A DNA stretch of 38,741 nucleotides from contig JANWKU010000156.1 in NCBI GenBank assembly GCA_025451215.1, positions 1 to 38,741 of the forward strand, given 5' to 3'. Positions 1 through 9,643 of this stretch are shown here, in pieces (position 1 is the first letter of the stretch; every line of letters starts with the position of its first letter). Made by a program: the position numbers and the translations under genes. The notes under the pieces are model-generated. The model searched no databases. It was not told the origin of the DNA and saw nothing but the letters and a program-made list of their open reading frames with translations. Source of the DNA: Terriglobales bacterium. GTDB lineage: Bacteria > Acidobacteriota > Terriglobia > Terriglobales > Acidobacteriaceae.

Positions 1-86
1 CCGTCTAGATCCTTCGCCGCAACTTTCACCGTCGGGAAGGAACGCTCGCCAACCGCAAAACTTAAAGACCATGCATCGGCTGGCAT
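1..86 (-). CDS. Possible 5' end of an unidentified protein, cut by the window edge
   Basis: Reading leftwards, an ATG at 86-84 opens 28 codons (MPADAWSLSFAVGERSFPTV...) that reach the window edge without a stop. A GAGG motif lies about nine bases upstream of the ATG, and an in-frame TGA lies just before it, so this would be the first available start. It has the same direction as recG, whose stop is 115 bp away, so it could be the next gene of that transcript. I recognise no family from so short a stretch. A 28-codon open frame is common by chance, so this is tentative. Confidence 0.3.
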   Translation of the reverse strand, partial: MPADAWSLSFAVGERSFPTVKVAAKDLD

Positions 87-200
87 AGGTCAAGTCCTCG
101 AGTGCGCCGGACGCCTCTGCCGTTCCGTCCGGGTCACACTGTTTTGGACGTGTCAGTCTGAGAATCGTGAGCAGGGGGACAAATCCCGCCAAAATGCTGA

Positions 201-2378
201 TTATCCAGCTTCCAGCAGCCCGTAAGTCTTTTGCCAGCGCGTGCGCATTATACGAATCGCGGAGTCAATTTCGCCTTGTGAAATTTCGCTGTTAGGGCCG
301 GCAAGAACAGCCGCTGCCTCGCGCTTGGCCAGCTCCAGAAGGTCGCGGTCGCGGATAAGATTTGCCACGCGAAAGCTGGGCATTCCCGCCTGACGCGTGC
401 CGAAAAACTCTCCCGGGCCGCGCAACTCAAGATCGAGTTCCGCCAGTTGAAAGCCGTCGTTGGTGCGTACCATCGCGTCGAGGCGTCGCTCGCCATCTTC
501 TGAAACTTTGCCGCCGGTCATCAGGATGCAATAAGACTTGGCCGCGCCTCGGCCAATGCGACCTCGAAGCTGATGCAACTGCGCCAGCCCGAAGCGCTCG
601 GCATGTTCGACCACCATGACCGCGGCGTTCGGGACATCCACGCCGACTTCAATTACTGTGGTCGAAACCAGAATGTGCAACTCGCCTTTCTGGAACATCC
701 GCATCACCGTCTCTTTCAGGCCAGCTTCCAATTTGCCATGTAGCAATCCAATGCGAAGGTCGGGAAAAATCCGCGAGGTCATCTCCTTGTACATTTTCAA
801 CGCGGCCTTCAATTCGGTTGTCTCGTTCTCCTCAATCACCGGATACACAACGTAAGCCTGGCGTCCTGCCTCTACTTGCTTGCGGACAAACTTCCAGACT
901 TCATCGGAACGTTCGTCGGAAACGCGGCGCGTAACGATCGGCGTGCGGCCCGGCGGCAATTCATCCAGAACGCTTACATCCAGATCGCCGTACAAAGTCA
1001 GGGCCAGAGTGCGAGGGATGGGCGTCGCGGTCATTACCAGCACATCCGGCTCCGGAGCGAGTTGATCCGGCAGTTTTCCCGGTTCGCTGTCGCCAGATTT
1101 TTTCATCAGCTTAAATCTCTGCAACACGCCGAAACGATGCTGCTCATCCACAATCACCAGACCCAGCTTGTCAAACTCAACTTTTTGCTCGATAAGCGCA
1201 TGCGTGCCGATCACTAGCTGCGCATTGCCTTGCCGGATGTGACGGCGTACTTCCCGTTTGCGGTCTTCCTCCAGCGATCCGGTTAGCAGCACAATCCGGT
1301 ATCCTGCATTTTCCAGAATGCGCCGTGCGGAAAAATAATGCTGCTGCGCCAGAATTTCCGTGGGCGCCATCAACGCGACCTGGTATCCATTCTCAATCGC
1401 GATAATGGCGGCTTCAAACGCCACGATGGTTTTGCCCGAGCCGACGTCGCCCTGTAGCAACCGCCGCATGGGAGCAGGCTTTTCCATGTCAGCCGCGATT
1501 TCTTTCAAAGCTCGCTTTTGTGCAAAGGTGGGATGAAAGGGAAGAATCTTTTTGATGGCTTGCCGGGCCGGTTCGTTGAGTTGAAAAGCTACACCAGTTT
1601 CGGCCTTCAACTGGCGGCGTTTCAGCTCCAGTCCTAACTCCAGCAAAAACAATTCCTCAAAAATCATTCGGACGTGAGCGGGCGTGCGCGCTTCCTGCAG
1701 GTCCCGCAAACTTTCCCCAGCCTCGGGCCAATGCACTTGCCAAAGAGCTTCGCGCGGCCCCATAAGCGAGAGCCGTTGCCGGATAGTGGCCGGGACTGGG
1801 TCGAGAAGGTTCGCGGGAAGATTTTCCAGAGCTTGGCGAATGGTCCGCCGGAACCAGCGCGAGGTAAGGCGGCCCTGGCCGGTCGCTTCGTAAATGGGAA
1901 CAATCCGTCCGATTTCCAGCGAGGCTGCGGCTTTTTGCTCGGAAACTTCCGCGGCCCCTTCTTCGGCGACATCTCCTAATATTTCAAATTGTGGCTGGAC
2001 GATCTGCAATTCACCGCGCTTGTCCTGCTCGACCTTCCCGTATAAGGCCACAATCTGGCCGGGCGGAAACTTGTCTTTTAAATATGCCGAGTTAAACCAA
2101 ATGCACTTCAGCTTTGCCCGCCCCTGGCCCGCGACCATCTGGAAAAGAGGCATTCTCCGCGTACGAAACAGGCCCGAATTGCGCACTTCAGCGATCACGG
2201 TGGCCATTTCGCCCGGCCGTAGCTCCGCTACTCCACGAGGGTTCAAACGATCTTCATAACGGAAGGGAAGGTAATGCAGGAGATCGTCAACGGTATTAAG
2301 CCCTTTAGCTGCTAGCACTTCAGACAAGCGTGGGCCGATGCCCTTTACGTACTGAACGGGAGTGCTGAGTTCCAGCAT
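201..2378 (-). CDS. recG: ATP-dependent DNA helicase RecG
   Basis: RecG remodels stalled replication forks and drives branch migration of Holliday junctions in the cytoplasm. The 725-residue product is close to the family's usual length of about 690. It opens with a helix-hairpin-helix-like motif (VKGIGPRL) and an OB-fold wedge region. The SF2 helicase core follows: Walker A GDVGSGKT with its lysine at residue 316, DEQH box at 411-414, motif III TATPIPRT, and late motifs including QLRGRIGRG. The Ala/Glu-rich stretch after the wedge (around residues 138-152) looks like a small linker insertion. The ATG at 2378 agrees with the start of the conserved N-terminus. It faces the cyclase gene head to head. 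Identification is secure. Confidence 0.97.
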   Translation of the reverse strand: MLELSTPVQYVKGIGPRLSEVLAAKGLNTVDDLLHYLPFRYEDRLNPRGVAELRPGEMATVIAEVRNSGLFRTRRMPLFQMVAGQGRAKLKCIWFNSAYLKDKFPPGQIVALYGKVEQDKRGELQIVQPQFEILGDVAEEGAAEVSEQKAAASLEIGRIVPIYEATGQGRLTSRWFRRTIRQALENLPANLLDPVPATIRQRLSLMGPREALWQVHWPEAGESLRDLQEARTPAHVRMIFEELFLLELGLELKRRQLKAETGVAFQLNEPARQAIKKILPFHPTFAQKRALKEIAADMEKPAPMRRLLQGDVGSGKTIVAFEAAIIAIENGYQVALMAPTEILAQQHYFSARRILENAGYRIVLLTGSLEEDRKREVRRHIRQGNAQLVIGTHALIEQKVEFDKLGLVIVDEQHRFGVLQRFKLMKKSGDSEPGKLPDQLAPEPDVLVMTATPIPRTLALTLYGDLDVSVLDELPPGRTPIVTRRVSDERSDEVWKFVRKQVEAGRQAYVVYPVIEENETTELKAALKMYKEMTSRIFPDLRIGLLHGKLEAGLKETVMRMFQKGELHILVSTTVIEVGVDVPNAAVMVVEHAERFGLAQLHQLRGRIGRGAAKSYCILMTGGKVSEDGERRLDAMVRTNDGFQLAELDLELRGPGEFFGTRQAGMPSFRVANLIRDRDLLELAKREAAAVLAGPNSEISQGEIDSAIRIMRTRWQKTYGLLEAG

Positions 2379-2530
2379 TGCAGGGATGTTAGCAGGTGAA
2401 AATTGTATTTAGCGCACATAAAGCGCAGCAGCGCGCGTCATCTTTATCCCAGGGTACAAATTCTAAAACGAACCACGTTACTTTGGGAACTTCGGTAACC
2501 CCAACAGAACCAGTAGAATCGCGCTCACGC

Positions 2531-4030
2531 ATGCAGAAAATAGCCATTCTTTATGACGCGAGTCAGGCAGTGCTTTCCACCTTTGAACTGGACGAGGTGC
2601 TGAGCCGCATCCTGGTGATCGCGCGCGATTTTTTCCATTTGCAGCATGCGGCAGTCCTGTTGCTCGATAAAGAAAAAGAAGACCTGTATGTTCGCCGCCA
2701 GATTGGCGGGGCGCCGGAACTTGACCATGCTCGCTTTCCCCTGGGCAAAGGAATCGTGGGAATCGCGGCGCAAAAGAAACGTCCCATCTGTGTGCCCGAC
2801 GTCAGCAAAGACAATCGTTACATCCAAGTAATTCCCGGAACGCGCGCGGAACTCGCCATCCCTTTGATTGTTAATGGAGAAGTTGCAGGGGTCCTTGATT
2901 GCCAGAGCGAGAACCCCGGACACTTTGACTCTGAAACCACCGACCTGCTTGCATTGTTTTCCACCCAGGCTTCCATGGCGCTGCAAAATGCTGAACTCTA
3001 CACACTGGAGCGCCAACGCGCCGCGCAACTTCGGGCCATCAACAGCATTGCGCAGGAGATGAACGCCGTGCTGGACCTGAAGGAATTGCTGAGCAGAATC
3101 GGCCCGCTCATTCGGCAGGCATTTCTTGTCTCCCACGTCTCCATCCTGGTAAAGCATGAAGATGAAGTAATGCTAATGGCCAGCAGCGGCGATCTGACGT
3201 CCATATTTGAAGAGGGAAGTCTAATTCCCGGTGAGCGCGCCCCGTGTGCGCAGGCTTTTGTTACCGGCAAAACGACCATCGAAAACGATGTTAAGACCTT
3301 GCCGGAATATGTTGCTCTGTGCCACGAGACCGCTTCCCGCATCAGCATTCCTCTGGTTTCGTTCAGTCAGGTGCTGGGCATGCTGGTGTTGGACAGCAAT
3401 AAATTACGCCGCTTCAGTGACGATGAGGTGCAGCCTTTGGAGTCGGTCGCCGGCATCTGCGCCACCGCAATCCAGAATGCGCATTATGTGGATCGCGTCA
3501 AACAGCTTGCTTATTTGGACGGCCTAACCGGAATCTTCAACCGCCGGTACTTTGAGCTGCGCATGGCGGAAGAGCTTGAACGGGCCCGTCGGTTTAATAC
3601 CTCCATGTCAGTGATTATGATTGATATTGATCACTTCAAACGCCTCAATGACGAATACGGGCATTTGCTGGGAGATGAGGTGTTACGCCAGGTCTCATCC
3701 ATTTTCAATCAGCAGGTGCGCAAGGTGGATGTGGTTTGCCGTTACGGCGGCGAGGAATTCGCCATTCTTCTGTCGCAAACCGACCCGCACTATTCCTTGG
3801 CGATCGCGGAAAAACTTCGCACCACGGTGAACGCGTGGTCCTTTCCGGGCGTACCTCGGTCCGTAACCATCAGCGCCGGCGCGGCCACCTATCCCGCGCA
3901 CGGCACTACCCGAGACGAACTGGTAAAAGCGGCTGACTCCGCACTCTATGCGGCGAAACAGGCCGGCAGGAATTGCGTGCGCCTGGCAGATGGCATAGCA
4001 CGCGGCGTGGCTCAGTCGGCCGGGAAATAA
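2531..4030 (+). CDS. Diguanylate cyclase with two GAF domains (GAF-GAF-GGDEF)
   Basis: A cytoplasmic sensor predicted to make cyclic di-GMP from two GTP. Counting from a GTG at 2396, GAF 1 spans roughly residues 49-200, GAF 2 214-365 and GGDEF 370-535. The active-site loop is intact (RYGGEEF, GGEEF at 451-455). An RxxD inhibitory I-site (RKVD) ends five residues before it, so product inhibition is expected. The substrate-side motif DGLTGIFNRRYF is also present. I prefer the ATG at 2531. Starting at GTG 2396 would leave only 17 bp to the divergent recG start and would add 45 polar, low-complexity residues before the first GAF helix. The longer start cannot be excluded. No transmembrane segment is visible; the GAF ligands are unknown. 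Confidence 0.93.
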   Translation: MQKIAILYDASQAVLSTFELDEVLSRILVIARDFFHLQHAAVLLLDKEKEDLYVRRQIGGAPELDHARFPLGKGIVGIAAQKKRPICVPDVSKDNRYIQVIPGTRAELAIPLIVNGEVAGVLDCQSENPGHFDSETTDLLALFSTQASMALQNAELYTLERQRAAQLRAINSIAQEMNAVLDLKELLSRIGPLIRQAFLVSHVSILVKHEDEVMLMASSGDLTSIFEEGSLIPGERAPCAQAFVTGKTTIENDVKTLPEYVALCHETASRISIPLVSFSQVLGMLVLDSNKLRRFSDDEVQPLESVAGICATAIQNAHYVDRVKQLAYLDGLTGIFNRRYFELRMAEELERARRFNTSMSVIMIDIDHFKRLNDEYGHLLGDEVLRQVSSIFNQQVRKVDVVCRYGGEEFAILLSQTDPHYSLAIAEKLRTTVNAWSFPGVPRSVTISAGAATYPAHGTTRDELVKAADSALYAAKQAGRNCVRLADGIARGVAQSAGK

Positions 4031-4065
4031 AGCTTCCCCGTTCCCCGTCCCGGCGATCATTCCCT

Positions 4066-4071
4066 TATAAT
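4066..4071 (+). promoter_or_regulatory. Probable -10 box for the PPOX gene
   Basis: A perfect TATAAT lies in the gap between the cyclase stop and the PPOX start, 43 bp before the ATG. No convincing -35 box is present at 16-18 bp. Confidence 0.4.
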
Positions 4072-4114
4072 TTCCTTCACGATCGTTTTCTGCGCAAATG
4101 GAAGGAGATTAACA

Positions 4115-4513
4115 ATGTCCCAGGCGATTCCCGAAAAATATCATGATCTTTTCAGTAAGCGGGCCTTTGCCAGCCTTGCCACCCTCATGCCCGACGGCAG
4201 TCCGCAAGTGACGCCGGTTTGGTGCGATCTTGACGGTGATTTCGTGGTTTTTAATTCCGCGAAGGGGCGTCAGAAGGACCGCAACGTGCGCCGCGATCCG
4301 CGCGTGTCATTGGCCATCATTGATCCCGAAAATCCTTACCGCTATCTGGAAGTTCGCGGACGCGTCGTTGAATTCACGGAACAGGGCGCAGACGCTCATA
4401 TTGATAAGCTGGCCAAAAAATATCTTGGTGTGGACAAATATCCCTACCGCCAGGCGAGCGAAGTGCGGGTCATCTACAAGATACAGCCGGAACACACCAC
4501 GATGATGGGCTAG
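4115..4513 (+). CDS. PPOX-class (pyridoxamine 5'-phosphate oxidase-like) flavin/F420-fold oxidoreductase
   Basis: A 132-residue single-domain protein of the split-barrel flavoprotein family, close in type to PPOX-class F420-dependent enzymes. Typical signatures are the N-terminal FASLATLMPDGSPQVTPVW strand pair, the GRQKDRNVRRDPRVSLAIID cofactor-phosphate segment and the YLEVRGRVVEF strand. The substrate cannot be told from sequence, and FMN, F420 or haem-type ligands all occur in this fold. The start is firm: a GGAAGGAG ribosome site lies just upstream of the ATG. It converges on rpiA with a 29-bp gap and is probably a single-gene unit using the -10 at 4066. Confidence 0.88.
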   Translation: MSQAIPEKYHDLFSKRAFASLATLMPDGSPQVTPVWCDLDGDFVVFNSAKGRQKDRNVRRDPRVSLAIIDPENPYRYLEVRGRVVEFTEQGADAHIDKLAKKYLGVDKYPYRQASEVRVIYKIQPEHTTMMG

Positions 4514-4542
4514 CAGGTGGGCGCTGATCGAGTGAATCCGGA

Positions 4543-5232
4543 CTAAGAAACTCCGGGCCGCCGCAGCTCTTTCACGCCGGAGTCGGTCGCGATCAAGGCC
4601 ACGCTGGCAATGTTGATGAACAAGCCGTGCTCCATGACTCCAGGCATGGAATCAAGCACGTGCGCGAGCGCGGATGGATCGGGAATCTGGCCAAAGAAGC
4701 AATCCAGAATGTGGTGCCCTTCGTCAGTCACGAAAGGACTGCCGTTTGCGGACTGTCGCAATTTTACCTTTGCCCCGAGGTCTGAAATCTTTTTGCTGAC
4801 AAGAGTCTGGGCGAAGGGGACCACTTCCACCGGCAAGGGAAATTTACCCAGCACTGCGACCTGCTTGGTGGCATCGCCCACCACCACCATTTGCCGGCTG
4901 ATAGAAGCAATGATCTTTTCGCGCAAGAGCGCACCCCCGCCGCCTTTGATCAATTGCAACTGCGGATTCACCTCGTCCGCGCCGTCAATGGTCACGTCAA
5001 TTTGTTGATATTGATCCAGCGTAACTAACGGAATGCCTAAGCTTTTGGCCAGCTCCGCCGTCCGCGTTGACGTTGGAATGCCCAGGATTTTCAGTCCGGC
5101 CTTCACCCGCTCTCCCAGCAGGCTAACGGCAATGGTGGCTGTGGAGCCGGTGCCTAAGCCCACGATTTGTCCATCCCGGACAAATCGCAGCGATTCGTTC
5201 GCGGCGGCATGTTTTTGCTGCTCAGGGGGCAT
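4543..5232 (-). CDS. rpiA: Ribose-5-phosphate isomerase A
   Basis: Interconverts ribose 5-phosphate and ribulose 5-phosphate in the non-oxidative pentose phosphate pathway. It therefore feeds the PRPP synthase encoded later in the window, although the two genes are not linked. The 229-residue length is normal for RpiA. Family motifs are present in order: the phosphate loop VGLGTGSTA near residues 25-33, TIDGADEVN around the catalytic Asp, and LIKGGGGALLREKI with the catalytic-loop lysine. The ATG at 5232 gives the expected short N-terminal helix. It is divergent from sucA across about 180 bp and convergent with the PPOX gene. Confidence 0.96.
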   Translation of the reverse strand: MPPEQQKHAAANESLRFVRDGQIVGLGTGSTATIAVSLLGERVKAGLKILGIPTSTRTAELAKSLGIPLVTLDQYQQIDVTIDGADEVNPQLQLIKGGGGALLREKIIASISRQMVVVGDATKQVAVLGKFPLPVEVVPFAQTLVSKKISDLGAKVKLRQSANGSPFVTDEGHHILDCFFGQIPDPSALAHVLDSMPGVMEHGLFINIASVALIATDSGVKELRRPGVS

Positions 5233-5410
5233 AAGATCAGGATCGTAAGAATGAGTTTCTGATTCTACAAGATACAGCAGTCGGGAGTCCGGTCAAACGC
5301 ACGGAATGGTAGCCGATAAAATTCGAAAAGTTTTCCAGAGGTCTTGATGCTTTTGTGCGCCCTGAATCCATGCACACAACTCGATCATCCGTTATTCTAG
5401 TAGTGGAATT

Positions 5411-7915
5411 ATGGCGACTGGATTAACGAACGCTCCCAAAACGACCGGCAATCATCGAACAGCCCATTCTAATGATCTTGAACGTGAACGTGTTTTTGAT
5501 TTGTTCCGTCATTGGGGATATTTAGAAGCGGACCTCGACCCTCTCAATTTTTTCCGACCCATCCTGCATCCCGAATTGCAGATTGATACGGACATTGCAC
5601 AAGAAGCCCGACGCGCTTATTGCGGCAGCGTTGGCCTGGAGTTCATGCATATTTCTGATCCGCAACGGCGTCGTTGGCTTCAGGAACGCATTGAAGGTGA
5701 GCCGATTGCAGTGGATCAGAGTCATGTGCTCGACCAATTGGTGCGCGCTGATCTTTTTGAGCAAGTCCTGCAACAGCGGTACCTTGGCACCAAGCGCTTT
5801 TCGCTCGAAGGCGTTACCGCCCTCATTCCCCTGATGGACGAAATTATAGAAACTGCAGCGGAGCGCGGCGCCAGTGAATTGGTTTTAGGACTGAGCCATC
5901 GTGGCCGGTTGAATGTAATCGTGCAAGTGGCAAAACGTCCCCAGGCTGAAGTATTTGCTGGTTTTGAGGATGTGGATCCGCGCAGCGTGCTTGGCGGCGG
6001 CGATGTGAAGTACCACATGGGCGCGACCGGCGAGTACGTTACTCGCAAAGGATCGAAAGTCCACATTCACCTGGTCTCTAATCCCAGCCATCTGGAAGCG
6101 GTGGATCCGGTGACCATTGGGCGCACGCGCGCAAAACAAGACCGCGCCGGTCAGGACGGTGACAAAAAATATTTGCCGCTCCTGGTGCATGGCGATGGAG
6201 CTTTCGCCGGTCAGGGCGTCTTCGCAGAAACCATGAACTACGCGGAATTGCCCGGTTACACCGTTGGCGGAACCGTGCATGTGATCGTCAATAATCTGCT
6301 CGGTTTTACCACGCTCTACCAGGAGCTGCACTCCTCGCGTTTCGCCGCCCAGCTTGCGCGCCGCCAGAACATCCCGATTTTTCATGTGAACGCTGAGGAC
6401 GTGGACGCTGTTGTCCGCATGGGGCGCATTGCGCTCGAGTACCGCTACGCTTTTGGCAGCGACGTTGTCATCGATCTTATCGGCTATCGCCGTCACGGCC
6501 ACAGCGAGGTGGACGATCCCACCATTACTCAGCCGCTTCTGTACAAGGCCATCAAAGACCATCCGCCGTTGTGGGAGATCTATGCAGAGCGCTCCGGGGC
6601 AGCCGACGCCAAAGCCCGCGTCGGGACCGTTCGCGCGGAGCTGGAAGAAGCTCAAAAAGCCGGAAAGTCCATCAAGAAGAAGCCGCTGATGCGCGACTTG
6701 CCAGGGTATTGGAACAACTACATCGGTGGGCGCTACAAAGAGGAATACGGCGTAACCACGGGATTGTCGTTGGAAGAGTTGAATGAAATCGGAGGGCGGC
6801 TTAGCAGCTATCCGGCGGATTTTCACATCCATCCCAAAATCAAAAAATTGCTCGAACAACGCGCGGAAATGGCGCAGGGCACGCGCGCGGTGGACTATGG
6901 AATGGCGGAAGCCCTGGCTTTCGGAAGTTTGGTGAAGGCGGGCACTCCCGTGCGCATGAGCGGACAGGATTGCCGCCGCGGCACATTCAACCAGCGGCAC
7001 TCCGTGTTGGTGGATATTGAAAACGAGCAGGAGTACGTTCCGCTCCAACACATTGCCGATGGCCAGGCACGCTGCGAAATTTACAATTCAACCTTGTCGG
7101 AAGCAGCCGTGCTGGGTTTTGAATATGGATACAGCCGCGATTGTCCTGAGGCGCTTGTCCTGTGGGAAGCGCAGTTCGGCGATTTTGCTAACGTGGCCCA
7201 GGCGATTATTGATCAGTTCGTGAGTTCAGGAGAGGCGAAGTGGGCGCTTCTCTCCGGCGTCACGCTGCTTCTTCCCCATGGTTATGAAGGGCAAGGGCCT
7301 GAGCACTCCAGCGCTCGCATCGAGCGGTTTTTGCAACTGGTGGCCTTCGACAATATGCAGATTTGCCAGCCTTCGACGGCGGCGCAATATTTTCATTTGT
7401 TAAGGCGGCAGGTGATGCGCAAGTGGCGCAAGCCGCTGGTGGTGTTCACTCCCAAGAGCATGTTGCGCCATCCGGACGCATCTTCTCCAATCGAGGACTT
7501 CACGCGGGAACGCTTTCTCAACGTCCTTCCCGACAACGAAATTACCAATGCCGAGCGAATTCTGGTTTGCAGCGGAAAAATTGGCCACGAATTACGCGTG
7601 GAACGGAAGAAGCGGAAGGATACCTCCACGGCCATCATCTTTATGGAGCAGTTCTATCCCTTTCCGGAAGCCGAGTTGACCGCGGCATTGCAGCAACATG
7701 CTTCTGCGCACGAGATTGTGTGGGTACAGGAAGAGCCCTCCAACATGGGGGCCATGACGTACATTCTTCCCCGCCTGCGGCAGTTAGCGGGGAACCGCCC
7801 GGTGCTGGCGATCAAGCGCTCCGCCAGTCCCAGTCCGGCAACGGGATCAGGAAAAGCGCACGAAGTTGAACAAAAAACGCTTTTGACGCTCGCCTTTACG
7901 CAAAACGGCAAATAA
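5411..7915 (+). CDS. sucA: 2-oxoglutarate dehydrogenase E1 component (thiamine diphosphate-dependent), short N-terminal form
   Basis: Decarboxylates 2-oxoglutarate and passes the succinyl group to the E2 lipoyl domain in the TCA cycle. The thiamine-binding motif begins at residue 261 (GDGAFAGQG) and ends with VNNLLGFTT. The substrate-pocket motif HRGRLNV, the NPSHLEAV segment and the pyrimidine-domain stretch SGQDCRRGTFNQRH are all intact, as is the C-terminal EEPSNMGAM. At 834 residues it is about 100 shorter than typical SucA. The protein starts almost directly at the DLFRHWGYLEADLDPL segment, so the usual N-terminal E2-docking peptide is absent. A GGA-type ribosome site precedes the ATG. 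No sucB or lpd follows, so its partners lie elsewhere. Confidence 0.95.
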   Translation: MATGLTNAPKTTGNHRTAHSNDLERERVFDLFRHWGYLEADLDPLNFFRPILHPELQIDTDIAQEARRAYCGSVGLEFMHISDPQRRRWLQERIEGEPIAVDQSHVLDQLVRADLFEQVLQQRYLGTKRFSLEGVTALIPLMDEIIETAAERGASELVLGLSHRGRLNVIVQVAKRPQAEVFAGFEDVDPRSVLGGGDVKYHMGATGEYVTRKGSKVHIHLVSNPSHLEAVDPVTIGRTRAKQDRAGQDGDKKYLPLLVHGDGAFAGQGVFAETMNYAELPGYTVGGTVHVIVNNLLGFTTLYQELHSSRFAAQLARRQNIPIFHVNAEDVDAVVRMGRIALEYRYAFGSDVVIDLIGYRRHGHSEVDDPTITQPLLYKAIKDHPPLWEIYAERSGAADAKARVGTVRAELEEAQKAGKSIKKKPLMRDLPGYWNNYIGGRYKEEYGVTTGLSLEELNEIGGRLSSYPADFHIHPKIKKLLEQRAEMAQGTRAVDYGMAEALAFGSLVKAGTPVRMSGQDCRRGTFNQRHSVLVDIENEQEYVPLQHIADGQARCEIYNSTLSEAAVLGFEYGYSRDCPEALVLWEAQFGDFANVAQAIIDQFVSSGEAKWALLSGVTLLLPHGYEGQGPEHSSARIERFLQLVAFDNMQICQPSTAAQYFHLLRRQVMRKWRKPLVVFTPKSMLRHPDASSPIEDFTRERFLNVLPDNEITNAERILVCSGKIGHELRVERKKRKDTSTAIIFMEQFYPFPEAELTAALQQHASAHEIVWVQEEPSNMGAMTYILPRLRQLAGNRPVLAIKRSASPSPATGSGKAHEVEQKTLLTLAFTQNGK

Positions 7916-8037
7916 AAATAGTTTGTTGCAGTCGCCACGGGTTATGTTTTTATTAACCTGCCGTTAACCCACGGGCGCCTTTAACGATCTAAAATTTAAA
8001 TGCACATGTTTCCTGAGCGGCAGCCTTTGACAGGTGA

Positions 8038-8793
8038 ATGTCCGTCCATGCAATGTCGCGAGATCGGAACATTATGAGCACAGCTAGAATCCAGCCCCAA
8101 TCCGAACGGCACTACGCCCACCTGGTCGAGCAGACCATTGAGGCCTGTCGCGTGGCGCAAGGCGCGGCCGCGGTGGCGGCGGAGTGCGTGGCCACCGGTT
8201 CTTCTGCTCTTCTCAACACGCTGCGGGAACGGGAAAAAGAACTCGACAAGCTGGACATGGAAATTGACGCCGGCGTGACCCAGGCCATTACGCAAGTAAG
8301 CGAGGCCGAAGCCCGCGAATTGCTGGCTTGCATGAAGTTCATGATTGGTCTGGAACGTATAGGCGACCTGCTGCTCAGCTTTGGCAGCAGCGCGCAAGCG
8401 GCTGGCGCCCGCGTGGATTCCCAGGATGTGCGCGATCTCACGCAAATGGCCACGATCCTCGAGAAGATGCTTGGCGATGTGGGCCTGGCATTCGCATCGC
8501 GGGATGTGAAGAAGGCCATCGAAATATTGCGCGCCGACGCGGAGATGGACCGCCTGCGCAATCTCATTTTCATGCGTCACATCGAAAACCCTGAGAGCAT
8601 TCAGCGGCAGGCAAGCTTGCAGGTCATCTTTATGACGCAATCGCTGGAGCGTGCCGGCGACCACGCGAAAAATCTCGCTGAAGAAATTTGCCACTTTGTC
8701 AGCGGGCATACAGTGCGCCACGTCCTGATGGATTACGACAAATCCTTCGAGCAGATGTTTCTGGATTGGTTGAAGCAACGAGACAAGCGCTAG
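8038..8793 (+). CDS. PhoU-like helical protein
   Basis: A 251-residue all-helical protein with two PhoU-type repeats. Each ends in a metal-binding-like helix, LERIGDLL in the first and LERAGDHAKNLAEE in the second. In known systems PhoU binds the Pst transporter and the PhoR kinase to silence phosphate-starvation signalling. No pst, phoR or phoB gene lies nearby, so a phosphate role is inference from the family only. The start is uncertain: ATGs at 8038, 8053 and 8074 are all in frame, and the first PhoU helix begins after the last of these. An AGGTGA directly abuts the first ATG. I kept the longest form. Confidence 0.82.
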   Translation: MSVHAMSRDRNIMSTARIQPQSERHYAHLVEQTIEACRVAQGAAAVAAECVATGSSALLNTLREREKELDKLDMEIDAGVTQAITQVSEAEARELLACMKFMIGLERIGDLLLSFGSSAQAAGARVDSQDVRDLTQMATILEKMLGDVGLAFASRDVKKAIEILRADAEMDRLRNLIFMRHIENPESIQRQASLQVIFMTQSLERAGDHAKNLAEEICHFVSGHTVRHVLMDYDKSFEQMFLDWLKQRDKR

Positions 8794-8938
8794 ATGCGCC
8801 CGCCGCTTCCGTTATCCAACAAATCTTTACATTTTTTTACTCACTCTTTACTCTCAACAAAACAATTCTTGCGCGAGGATATTATTTCGCCGCATCACAC
8901 TATGCGGTAGCGGCCAAATTTCAAGTTGGGGTGGGGGA

Positions 8939-9643
8939 ATGGGGAATCGTCTGTCCAGGTACAGTCTTACGTTAATTACATTTTGCGCAATTTTCTTTGC
9001 TTCTGGTTGCGGGGGTTCTAGTACCGCCTCCGGGACAAATGGCACCAATCCGCCGGAAATCCGTTTCGTTCAGGCTTCGCCAAGCGAAGGCAATTCAAAT
9101 GTGCTGGTAGACAGCGTGACCGCCACGACCGTGAACTACGGCGCGGCTACCGGATACTTAACGGAAACTACCGGGTCGCATCACATTCAACTGGAGCCCA
9201 ACGGCTCTTCCAGCGCGTATGTGGATCAAACGCTTTCGCTATCCACCGGGGGCTTGCAAACCATGGTGGTAACAGGATTGTCCCCTAGCATCACCGCGAC
9301 GGTGTTCAATGACAGCAATACAGTTGTGACCACGGGCGACGCCGCTATTCGCATCATCAATGCCGCTCCGGCCATGGGCCCGGTGGATGTGTATATTGTG
9401 GCGTCGGGAACCAACATTGCAAACGTCTCGCCGACAGTTGCCAACTTGGCATTTCAGTCAGGCACCGACTATCAGGATGTGGTGCCGGGAACTTATGAAA
9501 TTTTTCTGACCGCTCCGGGATCAAAGTCAAGTTTTACCAGCACTGGAACGGTCACGTTTATCGCCAGTCAAGTCAGGACATTCGTGGCACTGGACGCGCT
9601 CGGTGGAGGGTTCACGCAACTCACCCTGGCCGACGCCAACTAA
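8939..9643 (+). CDS. DUF4397-type lipoprotein
   Basis: A predicted lipoprotein of 234 residues. The first 23 residues form a lipoprotein signal peptide with lipobox FASG-C, and Cys24 would be lipidated. The mature part is a beta-rich, Ser/Thr/Gly-rich protein with two related segments, starting at IRFVQASPSEGNSNVLVD and IRIINAAPAMGPVDVYIV. This is the pattern of the DUF4397 beta-sandwich found in surface proteins of soil bacteria. A G-rich ribosome site runs into the ATG. The exact function is unknown; a cell-surface or periplasmic structural or adhesive role is a guess. The neighbours give no further hint. Confidence 0.82.
   Translation: MGNRLSRYSLTLITFCAIFFASGCGGSSTASGTNGTNPPEIRFVQASPSEGNSNVLVDSVTATTVNYGAATGYLTETTGSHHIQLEPNGSSSAYVDQTLSLSTGGLQTMVVTGLSPSITATVFNDSNTVVTTGDAAIRIINAAPAMGPVDVYIVASGTNIANVSPTVANLAFQSGTDYQDVVPGTYEIFLTAPGSKSSFTSTGTVTFIASQVRTFVALDALGGGFTQLTLADAN

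Noticed and set aside
5885-7051. Long open frame antisense to the sucA gene (388 codons)
   Set aside because: It lies opposite a certain gene, gives a composition typical of an antisense frame and shows no recognisable domain.
7940-7980. Terminator after sucA
   Set aside because: There are GGTTA/TAACC-type inverted repeats, but the pairing is imperfect and no T tract follows the stem.
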